Positions 13,466-27,000 of a stretch of DNA of 53,500 nucleotides are shown here, in pieces. Location of the stretch: the NCBI RefSeq assembly GCF_964340395.1, contig NC_135566.1, positions 16,320,001 to 16,373,500 of the forward strand, written 5' to 3'. Below the pieces are notes generated by a model. It ran no database searches. It worked only from the letters and a program-made list of their open reading frames with translations, and was not told the origin of the DNA. Source of the DNA: Glandiceps talaboti (lineage: Eukaryota > Hemichordata > Enteropneusta > Spengelidae). Made by a program: the position numbers and the translations under genes. Each line of letters starts with the position of its first letter. Positions within the stretch are counted from its first letter, which is position 1.

Positions 13466-13768
13466 ACACATAGGATTAAAGCCTTCACATTGCAACCTCT
13501 ATCCTACCAGGTCCCCAATTATACAGCTGGGTTGACTGGGGTACACATAGGATTAAAGCATTCGTATTGCAACCTCTATCCTACCAGGTCCCCGTTATAC
13601 AGCTGGGTTGACTAGGGTACACATACGATTAAAGCATTCACATTGCAACCTCTTTCTACCAGGTCCCCAATTATACAGCTGGGTTGACTAGGGTACACAT
13701 AGGAGTAAAGCCTTCACATTGCAACCTCTATCCTACCAGGTCCCCAATTATACAGCTGGGTTGACTGG
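13466..13768. repeat. Tandem array, four copies of a 76-77-bp unit
   Basis: Units start ACACATAGGATTAAAGC at 13466, 13543, 13619 and 13695, and end at CAGCTGGGTTGACT. Copies are nearly identical. The 78-codon ORF at 13719-13955 begins inside the last unit and is not supported as a gene. Confidence 0.9.
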
Positions 13769-14049
13769 CACACAACTATGGTTCAAATCTTACCCAAGGA
13801 CTTTAGCCATTCAGAAACAAGTGACAACAGTGAGAGGCTCAAAACCAAAAAGTTACAGATTTCAAGTGGGCAAGTCTCTCCATTCAATCATCATGAACTC
13901 CACTATAATAGCTTTGCTATATGAGACATGTGATAACCAGGAAGAAAAAAACTGATCAAGGAGAAAACATAGAAACCATCAGACTATCCACAAAATGTAT
14001 ATCTTTGGAATATACATGACTGTATGTGCTATTAGTATAATGAAGCAAA

Positions 14050-15260
<1,211 letters not shown>

Positions 15261-15883
15261 TACAAGTACTTTATATAATTATATACAATGCTATTGAGAT
15301 ACTGTGAAGCTTATACACTTGTCAATGCATCACCTTAATTAAACTAGACAGACATCTACTTTTAACTGGCCCAGGACCTGTACCTATACGATGTCCTTGT
15401 AGAACATTAAGCAGTTAAGTATACTTGTAATTACAATGACCCTGAGACCTTGTCTGTAGTCATTTCATACTGTATAGTAGAAGGTTACACAGCAGTGAAG
15501 TTAACACACCACGACAACCTTTGAGAGTACTTTCACTTGAAGCTACGCAATGCTGCCAGGCAACCTGACAGTAAGATGTACAAAGGAGAAGTATGTGGGT
15601 GGAGATATGTACAAATGTTACAAAGTCATATTCATTATAAAGCTGTGAAATGAACTGTTCCAGGCAACCTCTGAAAATTGTAAGAGACACTAAAGCTGAG
15701 AATTGTTCCCGTTTCATGGTACATTGTGAAGTGGTTCTGTCTATTAAACAAAGACTGTAACTGCATTGTGAATTCATGTTCGAAAGTGTTGCAAGCATTG
15801 CTTGTTGATATCATTATACACTTGGTATTTATATTACAATGAGTAACATCGAAGTAAAACACTTCCTCTATGTGCTACACTCA

Positions 15884-16018
15884 TTTATAGCATTCATATC
15901 AAGTGTGAAGGTATACTTTTTCAATTTGTTTATTTACAAGCCTAGCAAGTGGCCTTTCTAATGTGGTCAAATAGCAAATAAAACTGTATACTTTTACACT
16001 TGATATGGATGCTATAAA
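15884..16018. repeat. Inverted repeat / foldback element, 135 bp
   Basis: TTTATAGCATTCATATCAAG followed by TGTGAAGGTATAC at the left pairs with GTATACTTTTACACTTGATA followed by TGGATGCTATAAA at the right. Arms are about 38 bases and the loop about 60. No clear target duplication. Confidence 0.7.
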
Positions 16019-16116
16019 CGATTGTGGTACATACAGAAATCACTTTACTTTGGTGTTCTGGATTGTACAGTTATTGTACATTCAAAGAACGTACCTTCTA
16101 GATACACATTGTATGG

Positions 16117-16117
16117 G

Positions 16118-16175
<58 letters not shown>
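16117..16175. repeat. (GAT)n microsatellite, about 19 units
   Basis: An uninterrupted GAT run. Poly-Asp (plus) and poly-His (minus) ORFs here are repeat translations. Confidence 0.95.
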
Positions 16176-17423
16176 CATTCAAGTTCATTAACTTATTTTT
16201 ACGAATTACTGTATTAAATACTGCAAAAACAATCATACTTCTGAATTTTATTTTTATAAAAAGAACTATCAGTACATATATATATATACCAACTTTATAT
16301 TTGAAATACAATTATTGTTACAGTAATGTGTCACATGTAATGACTGTTGAATTGTAAATTAAAGGTAATTATTATAGGAAATGAATTAATGATTTGCATA
16401 TTACTTAAAATTTTCGCTTCAAATTAAAATTATCAACCTTAGTTTGGAGTTTTACACAATATATATATAGATGGGTAGTATCCTCTTCTTGCAGATAATA
16501 CTAATCAGAGTTATGCTAGGGAGTCTCACCTCATTCCTATGCATCCTTAACACATCATGAATCTTTTGTACTCCCTAGCCTGAATGCAATGTGTACATTT
16601 TGTACAGTCAGTCCACTGTTGCTGTTTTCTGTATTATGAGATATGAATTATTTAAGGTTTGGTTGAACTTGAACTTCAGTTTGTTTTCTCAAAAAAATTG
16701 TCATTTTAACATACTCAAGCCAAGTTATTGACTTCAAACAGAAAATATGGATTGTATACCCTGGTCATTCTACAGTACAATAACCTGTGTCTACATCACT
16801 GGTTTTTTAACAGACCTCGAAATATGAGTCAAAATATTCCAAATTGAAATGATTTTCCTGATTTTTCATAAATTATGGCTGAGGAGGTATATTTATATTA
16901 TTCCCAACATTTATCTTCACTCTGACCTACCTACCCTATTTTCTGAAGTAATCTGTTCAGAAACAAAAAAATTTGTATTTTGCCTCACAGGATTTGTACC
17001 ATTGTCGTACATCAACAGGCTTCTTTGTGGCACCATCCATGACACCCACGTTGCATCAGTGGAAAAAATAAGCTCTGACTCGCGAGAATAGATTTTTACC
17101 TTACATTCAGAGTTAAACTTCTATATGCCTCAAAGGAAGACGTCCAAATAGCAAATTAAAGTACTTGTCATTTCCTATATGAATCCCATAATATGAAATG
17201 TACCATAGGCTAATATAGGTGATACAGTCATGACATTTTACAATTGCAGACTATAGAAATCTGAACGTCACTAATTAAATCTGTTATTTGGACAGCCGCA
17301 AACTCTATTGTGAAAGGAAATTCTGGTATTCAAATTCTGAGAAGTAGAATGCCTGTGAGACGTACAATGTACAGTTAGGCAATGATATATTATTGCTTAC
17401 AGCATACGGGATTTGTTAGACTT

Positions 17424-17830
17424 TCAGTAGACAAACAGGAAAAGCGTGGTGAAATTTACATGAACTTTCTAAATTTAATGTAAAATCTCTAAGGAATTTA
17501 TGTAACTTTTTGATAAATTTGATGTAAATTTCCAAGTGATTTTCAGTAGACAAACAGGAAAAGCGTGGTGAAATTTACATGAACTATCTTAATTCAATAT
17601 AAAATCTCTAAGGAATTTTCATAACTTTTTGATAAATTTGATGTAAATTTCCATGTGATTTTTAGTAGACAAACAGGAAAAGCATCATGGTGAATTTACA
17701 TGAACTTTCTGTCAATTCAATGTAAGATATCTCAAAGGAATTTTCATAACTTTTTGATAAATCTGATGTAAATTTCGTTGTGATTTTCAGTACACAAACA
17801 GGAAAAGCATGACATTTACACAATTTTTCT
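17424..17830. repeat. Tandem array, about four copies of a 119-bp unit
   Basis: Units begin TCAGTAGACAAACAGGAAAA at 17424, 17543, 17662 and 17787. Each also contains TTTTTGATAAATTTGATGTA. Decayed unit remains run on to about 17,950 (TTTAAGGAATT). Confidence 0.88.
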
Positions 17831-17999
17831 TATATAACGTTTGAAAGTAAAATTGTAAATGTTAACTTTCTGTTAATTTCAATGCAAGTTTTAAGGAATT
17901 TATACAAGTTTTTGTAAACTAAATTGTACATTTTCAATTTACATACATTTTAAGGAATTCAAAATTTTTCTGTGAAAATGTCGATATAAATACTACAAT

Positions 18000-19670
18000 A
18001 TAAGCATTTATATAGTATATTTCGGTGTAAATTGATGACATCTACATTATACTTTTCAGTAAATCTATGTGTTAAAATTTGAAGGGGGACCATGGTAATC
18101 AAGAAGCTTCCCGGAAGTAACCCACAGGTTTATTTTATCTCTTTCTTGGCTAAATTTAACAGAAAACTGACCAAAATGAGAATATCTGTAAGCTGTGAGA
18201 AATGTTAGAATCATTGCCATGAATTGAAATGAACAATACAATACCACAGAGACTGGACACGCTAGAATGGTCAAACTTGAACATTTTGAAATCAAAGACG
18301 TAGAGCTTAAATAATAAATACCACAGTGCGTCATCCGAGTGTGGTTGTATAAATTTGACCACTGCCGTCATGCTTGACTTGACAGAAGATGTGAAAATAT
18401 TGATCCTCTGCTTGGGACGCTCTATTTACACTAACAATAAAGACAAAGGCATTGATAATAAACTGGAAATTGACATGGAAATTAACCCATGTCCATCACT
18501 GGGATGTCTCTTTTCATATTCACGTCAATTACAATGTATGAAATGAACGTCAATGGCCTTTTAATAGACTAAATTGTTTGCATAATTATAGTTTTGTTGA
18601 GACTGGGAAATGAACCCTTGCAAATATTTACCCCTAATCTGTGCTATGTATCTTTCCTACTAGTACATGAAGGTCAGGTCTTTCCTGTTTTTCAGTTAAA
18701 ACGCTTCTATTAATATTTTTTTTTTTTTAAAAACGTCAACATTTCCTTCATTGTATTCCTATGTTCACATGGAAATAGAGAAAAGACAGTCATTAACAAT
18801 TCAAATATGTGTCCAATTCATCACGTTTGCTATAATTGCCAGTTTTTATCAGACTTCTAACAATGTTTTTTAATATTTCAGAATTACGACAGACAAAACA
18901 GATATCAAGTAACAGACTTGCGTATTCATGGAATTTTCCCAAAGTCAATATTTTCCCACTGTAATAATAACTGAAATCAAATCTTGGCTGTAATCTGTCG
19001 TCAGTACATGAATAACGATTCTTGGCCTTCTGTTCATTTTAATGAATTCATTAGGTTCAATAAATGATAAAGATTATAAATAAAATCAACTCTTTTTTAA
19101 AAAATTCAAAATTTTGATTAACTGCAGGAAACATGTATTTTCTGTGGCTACATCTGAGTATTGTGCTCAAAGCAATCATATAGTAGGTTTTTATTGACAA
19201 TAGCAAAGGTGTGTTTGATATGAAACACAGTATGTATTGTTTGAGAGGAATCTGATCCCTCTACACATTTGCTTTTGTTAGATTTGCCGAATCTATACGG
19301 AGTCCCTAGGGAATCAAAACTTTAGGGGATTGAGGAACGTGGGAATACAGATTACAATGGAATACTCTTAATGCAGAAGAAATGTTATTTTAATTACATA
19401 AAGGCTGTTGAAATTCTCCCTCCTCCATTTCAGTGTAATGTTCGTTTCATCTCCCCAGGGGTACGACTTGAGTGTTTGCGGTGTATAATCTACGATCAAT
19501 CCTTCCCTTGTCAACAGTGGCCTTTTCTCATTTTAATTTTATATTTCTCCATTTTTCCGGAACACCTGCATGTTTCAGGTCTCCTGATAGAAATCGACAT
19601 TATGTAATTTCCTCATTTTCCACTCAAGCATGGTTAATGTGACAAGTACACAGTACATAATTCAGACTTA
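18000..19670. other. No gene seen; AT-rich noncoding DNA
   Basis: The minus ORF at 18065-18334 is partly hydrophobic but shows no LHFPL motif. The plus ORFs at 18355-18546 and 19371-19607 show no domain. Confidence 0.5.
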
Positions 19671-19675
19671 TAATG

Positions 19676-20405
19676 ATGGGGGGTGGTCACTTTCATGCAT
19701 TTCACTTTTTCTGCAACAACGGGTGAAATCAAACAATCTAAACATTCATTATAGGTAACTGACAAATTGGAGGGAGGGGAAACAATTTCAATTTCACAAC
19801 AGCTGAGTGAAATTTTACAAATTTGTCATCACAGTTGTAGATAACTAGCAGGAGGGGGAAGGAGAAGGAGTTTCATTTTCTGTAATATTTAAACTCAATT
19901 TGAAAATGTTTAAAAAATCAAATTTACCATATCGTTGGTTCTTGATAACAGATAAATACATGGGGTGGGGGTGGGGGTGTCTGCAATTTTACAAATAATT
20001 TTCCATGTCAACTAGGTGGTGAAATCTAACAATCTAAAAACTGTTAAAAAATCAACATCATTGGTCGTTAACAAGTGATAGATTGGAGGTCATCAATTTC
20101 ATCTTCTTTAAAAAAATATGTAAAATCAAACAATACAAGAATTGTTAAAAATCAAAATTTTCCATATCACTGTCTTGGAATATCTGACATATTTAGGGTC
20201 AGTAATTTCACTAATATCCATGACAACTGGGTGAAATCAAACAATATCAAAATTGTTAAAATCAACATTTGCTGTATAACTGACTGTCATGAATAATTGA
20301 CAGATGGGGAGTGGGTACAATTTCACCTTCTGCAAAAACTGGGTGAAATTAAACAACCTGAAAGTGGTGAGAAATCAACATTTGGCGTATCACTGACATG
20401 AAATG
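19676..20405. repeat. Degenerate tandem repeat, unit about 110-120 bp
   Basis: Recurring blocks GGGTGAAATCAAACAAT, AAAATTGTTAAAAATCAACA and CATATCACTG with a variable GGGG-rich spacer appear about six times. Copies are well diverged. Confidence 0.7.
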
Positions 20406-21921
20406 TACACAACATAGCATGGAAATGTAATAAATCTGACATATGGTACAATATTTGTATTAATCTGAGGTGTCATATTTCTATATATCCATCTACACCA
20501 TTAGTATATGTTGCTATTCAGACTATCTGAATATACTCTGTTGTATTCAAACACTACTTCATATCCACATATCAAATTATAAAGCTCTTAAAAAAGAATT
20601 TGCGGCAACTTTTGTTGGAAATGACCCAGGATATCAAATTTGTAGATGTCTCAATTTTATTGGCCCTTTGTGTTTTCTGCTTTTGAAATATTTAGTAACC
20701 AACGAGTTAATAAAACTATATGAGACAACTGTGAATATTATAACTGTCTTGTCTACAAATATCACCGTTGAAGTATGATAACACCACAATGGATAACTTA
20801 AGAAGCTGGGGATCAGTTTTGAAAGTATTGTACATAATTTTTAAATTTTCTTCATTAGGGAATACTTATGATCTCAGTATATTATTCTTTCAATGATTTT
20901 TGCAAATTGTTGTTCTTTTAAAGATGGTTTAATTTATGAGTCTGGCAGCCATAAGGCCTAAAAAAAGTGTGTGGTTTTGATTATGCTCAATTTTTGAATA
21001 GGTGGGGTAGGTAGATTTTTTTTTTTGATTTTTTTTTCATGTGTGAGAGTTTAGTTGTTTTTCAAATGGTCTCTGTGTTGTTGGTTTCTTCTCATCAGAC
21101 GTACAGCCATTACAGATTAGAAGGAACAGTTTTATGTCTTTTTAAGTTGATGTCAGTTTCCACATCCACTATTTCTCACAAGACTTCAAAATTTTTGCGA
21201 TTTTATTTATTTTATCTTGAACATGTAAAAAAAAATTTAGGGTTGGCAGCTGCAGTTACTGCTGGTGAAAGTGCGGTCAGCTTTAATACTGAACAACAGT
21301 TGCTGTTGGTGAGAGTGGCACAGTTCACCAAGTTTAGTAACTGCTGGTGAGCATAGGGAATCACCTATCAAGCTGCACTGTTGGTGAGTGCATGTATGGG
21401 GGGTTTACCTAGCTGCTATTGCCCCAAACCATTCTTCAGAAGCAAACAGGTGACATTTACATGGATCACAAATGCCAACAGGTAAGGTTAGCACACACAG
21501 GTCGGATGATAGCTGGAGGCAATGTCAGTAGTACTCTATGCATTCTAGGTATTAAGGGAGCAAGTAGTAATTGGGTGATATAGCTATGTCAAACTTTGAA
21601 AACAGCTCCCAGCAAATTTAAACTAACTAACTTGCCATAACACATCATCATCTCTGACAACTTTATCCCACTGTGAGGATAATGCTATCAATATGGCTGA
21701 CATTTCTAACCAACAACATTTGACATTTTCACCAGTAAATTCTAATACCACAACAATAAATTTAATTATGTTTTACTTCAGTTACTATTTGAGTCACATC
21801 GATAGGTACAATTTAAAGTTATTTCTTTAGATGTTATTGGTAAATTTCCTGTAAAATGCACTGATTTTGGTAACATTTTTCCAAATTGCAATGTCTGTGA
21901 TCCAAACAGATTCATGAGCAA

Positions 21922-22006
21922 ATATCGTCGCGTCAGTGCAGTAAGGTCGTATCTGCTATGCAATTGTATAGGCAGATAGGACCTTACTGCACTGACAAGA
22001 CGATAT
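21922..22006. repeat. 85-bp near-perfect hairpin (MITE relic or miRNA-like)
   Basis: ATATCGTCGCGTCAGTGCAG, TAAGGTCGTATCTGC pairs with GCAGATAGGACCTTACTGCA, CTGACAAGACGATAT. The stem is about 35 bp with three mismatches and the loop about 14 bases. The size suits either a microRNA precursor or a tiny foldback element; sequence alone does not decide. Confidence 0.65.
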
Positions 22007-22456
22007 ACGCCATGTTTATGAGAACTTGTCATTCAAAGACTACATTTGTATCTGACAGAGCGCATGATTGATGAAAAGATGAAAAAAAATGTATTAGGCA
22101 AAAAAAAAAAATACAGAAAAAAAGAATTGTTTCTGGTCAGGACATTTTGTCTAAAGTGGTGCGATAACACAATTTTTTTTTTTAAATTGTCAAACTGGTC
22201 ACTCAATCTACGATTTATGGCAGTTAGGGCTGTTCTTTTTATTTAATACTTCAAAGAGAGCAAGTGTGTATATGGGGCAGATATCATTTACTTGTTCATG
22301 ATTGGCTCTGCAGTTGTCTTTACTCAAACAGCAATTAATGTAGGGAGGGTTATTTTTGTGTTTCCCCTGGGTCTGCAGATTGCATGGGCTGGAGAAACAC
22401 AAAAAGAAAGACCGACGCGAGGGTATTTAAGTGATGCGTGCACTGACCAGAAACAA

Positions 22457-22480
22457 TTTTTTTTTTTTTTTTTTTTTTTT
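22457..22480. repeat. T24 homopolymer
   Basis: Twenty-four T in a row. Other A/T runs lie close by at about 22,080-22,180. Confidence 0.95.
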
Positions 22481-22904
22481 CAAATTTTGGCATTAATAGC
22501 AGGATTCAAGTTTGAGGAGCTATATATTTAAAGTACAAACCGAATGCATTATCCACTCAACGTATAAATGTCTCATTTAAGAACCTGATAGTCTGTACAC
22601 TGATCTATACAAATAAAATTAACTAGATGAAAAGTGTTGCACATTATTGCACTTTGGTAATGTTATCTGTGAACCTCTCAAAACACGACCAGATTCACAA
22701 TTTGAATGAACTAATCAGTCATAACTCTACATTGCGACACACAGTCTGAAGTGTATACTTATAATGGAAACAAGTTGTTAAATGTGAAATGTACGACTGT
22801 AACAGCTTTTGTTAACTCAGGTGCAGCCAATGGGCAGATTTGTGGTTTTCATGAATTATGATAGACCCTACATGATTATATGTTGTTTCAGACCAAAAAT
22901 TATG

Positions 22905-22939
22905 CCCCCCCTCCCCCCCCCCCCCCAAAAAAAAAAAAA
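22905..22939. repeat. C-run followed by A-run
   Basis: About 21 C with one T interruption, then 13 A. Confidence 0.95.
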
Positions 22940-23424
22940 TGACAAATTACTTTCACTCTCTGCACATACATGTAGTTTGAAACACAAAAAGAGCTGACAA
23001 TGTTCAACAACATTTCAAATACAATTAATCCTTCACTAGATATAATAAAAATGTTCAAACTGTACAAATTAAAAAAATAACATTACCTTACAACAAGGAC
23101 TGACACTTATACAGCTAATTCAAACAAATTCTGTTACACCTCAAGATCACAGAAACGAAACGTAAGTATTTATAAAATTGAGAAGAGCGGTTTAATTGTT
23201 TTTGAGCGAATTAAAAACTTATAGAAATACTTACGCTACTCTCCAACTTCTGCAAATGTATTTATACAAGCATGAAATACTGGATCTATAGGACTCTGTA
23301 TCATTTAATTGTGCCTTGACTCGTTTTACTCTCGTTTACCTATTTTACATTTACTGTCATTGAGGTTGGAATAACAAGTCCTGCAGGCATTCACTTATCT
23401 CTAACCAACATGCACATACAGAAA

Positions 23425-24060
23425 ACCTTGGCTTCATTCCATTGACTATCGGCACTGCAAATCCTTTAAGCAAATGAAATACATTCAGTTGGCCAACTTT
23501 TCCATCTCTGAAAACTGTTGGCAAAATTTTTGGCTTCGTTCGATCAAGATCAACACTGTACAGTATTGTACACGTAAGTACTATGCTCAGTTTAAGTTTC
23601 TAAATCAATATAGAATTATAACTAATTCATTCCACTACTACTACCAGCACTGTAAAGTCTGTCAGCCTATGGAATATAGTCAGTTTCCAAAGCTTTCCAT
23701 CTCTATTAAAATAATATGGAAAACCTCCCCACTTTATTCTATGACTATCGGCATTGCAAAGAATTAAGCATATGGAATAGTCAGTTTCAAAAACTAAGTC
23801 CATCCTTAGACTGATACATATAAAAGCGTAATTCATTCCATGACTACACTACACTGGAAAGCCTCAGGCAATCATGAAATAATACGCTACATCTTCAAAA
23901 CTTTTCCATATATCTGTATTAACTGTTACATAAAACCTTGATTCCTTCCACAACTATATACTTGCATGTAGAAAAGCCTGTTACCACACAGAATAATTAT
24001 TCAGTTTCTTAAGATTTCAATCCACCTCTATCCTTGCTTACTGGTATTACATGTACAAAT
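23425..24060. repeat. Degenerate tandem repeat, unit about 130-150 bp
   Basis: Blocks like TTCATTCCATTGACTATCGG, CACTGCAAA, AAGCAAATGAAATA and TTTCCATCTCT recur four to five times with many changes. Confidence 0.6.
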
Positions 24061-24064
24061 CCCA

Positions 24065-27000
24065 GCATATGGAGCATCCAAACAACATTTTTCCAAGTTT
24101 CCTCCGTCTACTGGGAATAGAACCGTAAATGCCTTTTCCTGATTACTTGGAAAGGAACAATATGGGTTCAGTGAAGGAAAATCTCTTCATTTGCATGATA
24201 ATTGCGATCATACTTATACCTACAGATGTATATACCTCTTGGGGAATATCTATGAACACTTTAAAAATCCATTTCAAAACTTGATGGCATAATTAAATGA
24301 ACAAAAAACAAATCACAGACCTCTCTTCCGAAAATTGACTATTCTCTCAAGCGATTGTCATGAACATAAACAATACAATTTTTCAAGCTCTGTTGAATGA
24401 AATGTAGTCATTGGCAAAAGTCAATTGGACTAGTACCGCGTTTATTACTTGATATTATATGAAATTGATAAAAAAATTGAAATATGGTTCTGTGGTCATA
24501 TGGAAATTGTCTGTATTAAATCTTATGAGTTTTTACTGACAAAATTTTAATGATCTGGCTGTTTAATTAATTTTCTGATTTTAAGATTAACATAGTACTT
24601 TTAAGTATCCATGTATAGGTTTACTCTTAAATTCACATTAATCATTTACAATCGCGAGATTGGCTCGTTTTGAAATTCAGATCTTAGCGAGACTAAAATA
24701 CCGATGGAAAAATAATGATTGATAGTGTATCCAATATTTTCCCTGTGTAATAAACCTAATTGTATAAATAAGCAGACAGAGTGACGGACACCGACACAAT
24801 TGATGGCTTAACTTAAGCCCTATGTTCACTTTATGTTGACAGTTGCATGTATCTATTAAATCACCACGGTAACAAGGAACGGCTAATTAGTACACAAATA
24901 ACAGGTAGGTGTCAAGAACTTCATTACTTTAATTGTTCGGTCATATTTGATATAAATTAAGTCCACGGGGCCTGGCGTGATTCACAAGCACATTCACTTT
25001 AATGACAAACTGACTGCAAGTGATTCTTATTGAGTTGGGAAGTGGTGGTGCCACGGAGTCTACAGCAGATGAATACTTAATGAGACAGAAAGAAAATTGG
25101 TCAGAACCGGGAAATAGAATATTAGTTGTATAGGGAATTGTGTAAGGCCATCTTCTAAAAGGTCACGACCCCACTAATCATACCTTGTTCCTAATAAATA
25201 CTATATCTTGTCTTTCAAATTTTATGACATACATAAATCAGGATTATGGTAAACATACAATGACATCATGCAAACATGTGACCTTAGAGCTACACTGTAT
25301 CACAATGTATCAATATTTCTTCAATATTACTGGGTGTACGACAGGATCAAAAATTTGCGTCTGAATTGAGTCAGCGGGTTGGAAAACTCAATTTTTTACA
25401 ACTGGTTAAAAGAAATTCAATTTTTACTGTTCAATTTGGCATCCTCACTTTAACATTACAATTTTAAGGACAGCACTTCACGTTAATAAACTTAAAATGT
25501 AACACAGAGATATTTTCTACGCTCAATAAGTACTAAAACGATAATTTCATTTTTTTTTTGTCTCCTCGGACTGAAATTAAGTAAGAAACATAAGTCCATG
25601 CAAACACAGTGGTAATAAGATATAAACTTCCATGGTGAACAGTAACTTTTGTCTGCACAATCATTCAAAATTTTAAATCGCACAAATTAGCATTTGCTAA
25701 GCTTTCTTTATACTTCCATTACGTTCATATTATTGAGTAGATTTAAAGGAGCTGATGGAGAAAGTGTAAAGACTTTAAATATTGCTACGTAACGGTATTT
25801 ACTGCTAACAAAGTTGATCAAAATATAATTATCACATTCCTTAACCTGCACTAGCTCTCTTACTTGAGAAAACTGTTACTCTGTCGATCTGACAACCAAC
25901 AATGTATTCACTGAAAATTGTTAAAATACCAATAATTAGACACTGTACATACTAATTAGGAATCGGTTATATCCATTAAAGTTGTACAGTAACAGGTTGA
26001 AGTCATGATTGCATTTGGGTTGTATTTTGGGTACATGCCCCAAAATCAATTTGATTGGATTTTACACTATGTGCACTGTTACACAGTCAAACACATTCCC
26101 CCACATGTGATTCAATACTGTTCAGGGTGTATGATATTACGAGTAAGTCATTGTATCTAGCAGAAGAGTTTCCAAAAATGTTCAATTTGCAGCAAGTCCT
26201 GCTTTACACTGTTTAATAGAGGAATATACAACAAATTTAAATAAAAATTACATATTTCATAAACGAAAATATAGTTATGATAACTATCAAACTTTTTGTG
26301 AAATGTATTAACTAAGCAATACAAAGAAATAACAACAAATGTCAAAGTTCAATGGCACTAAATGAATATTAAATATGATATCCTAATCAATATAAATTTG
26401 CTTAAATTTGTAACAATTCTTTTAGTCCAGACTGCACGAGAAACGACATCGAAGGCCAGCATTGACTGACTAAATCTCTCTATGCTGAATCAAGATCCTA
26501 ATTAATGATGTGTAATCTTCGTAGCGTATAATTTGTATTCAATGAAGCATTAAGGCAAAGCTAGATTCAAGGCTGCAGTCTTATCAACAAATGGACCACA
26601 GATTAAGAGTCTTGCAGACTCATTGGTAGTTAGATCATGAAGACTTAAAATGGTTCAAAGTCTTGGTTTATCTTCAAATTACACAAATTAGTCGTCTCGG
26701 TGTGGTTCAAGTGTTTCTTGTCCACAAGCTATTTAATCCTACACCACAGATTGGGAAAAGAAAAAATGTCATTTCGCTGAATACCGAGTTGCTGTTGTTC
26801 ACTTTTATCTTGAATTTGGAACTTCAACAGCAACATGATTATAACTTGTAGGGGTACGCAAGCTCAGGTTTATACATTTTTTGGCAAGATTTATTCTGCA
26901 TATTTAAAACTTATTTATCACAATCTACTTTAATACTGAAGTGTATACTTAACCATCACTTGCAATTGACTGAAATCAAACCTGGTATTTTAATAGATAT

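Noticed and set aside
13771-13795. GGTTCAAATC resembling a tRNA B box
   Set aside because: No matching A box, anticodon arm or acceptor stem could be formed around it.
16005-16311. Poly-Asp and poly-His ORFs on opposite strands
   Set aside because: They come from the GAT microsatellite; nothing else in them is conserved.
18065-18334. Hydrophobic minus-strand ORF considered as the missing LHFPL downstream exon
   Set aside because: It lacks the YPxGW and CxxGW-type motifs and conserved cysteines expected in that half, and has no clear acceptor in frame with the phase-1 donor.
23158-23235. ACGTAAGTATTT / AAATACTTACG inverted pair
   Set aside because: Only about 16 bases pair well and the rest of the arms do not, so it is too weak to call an element.
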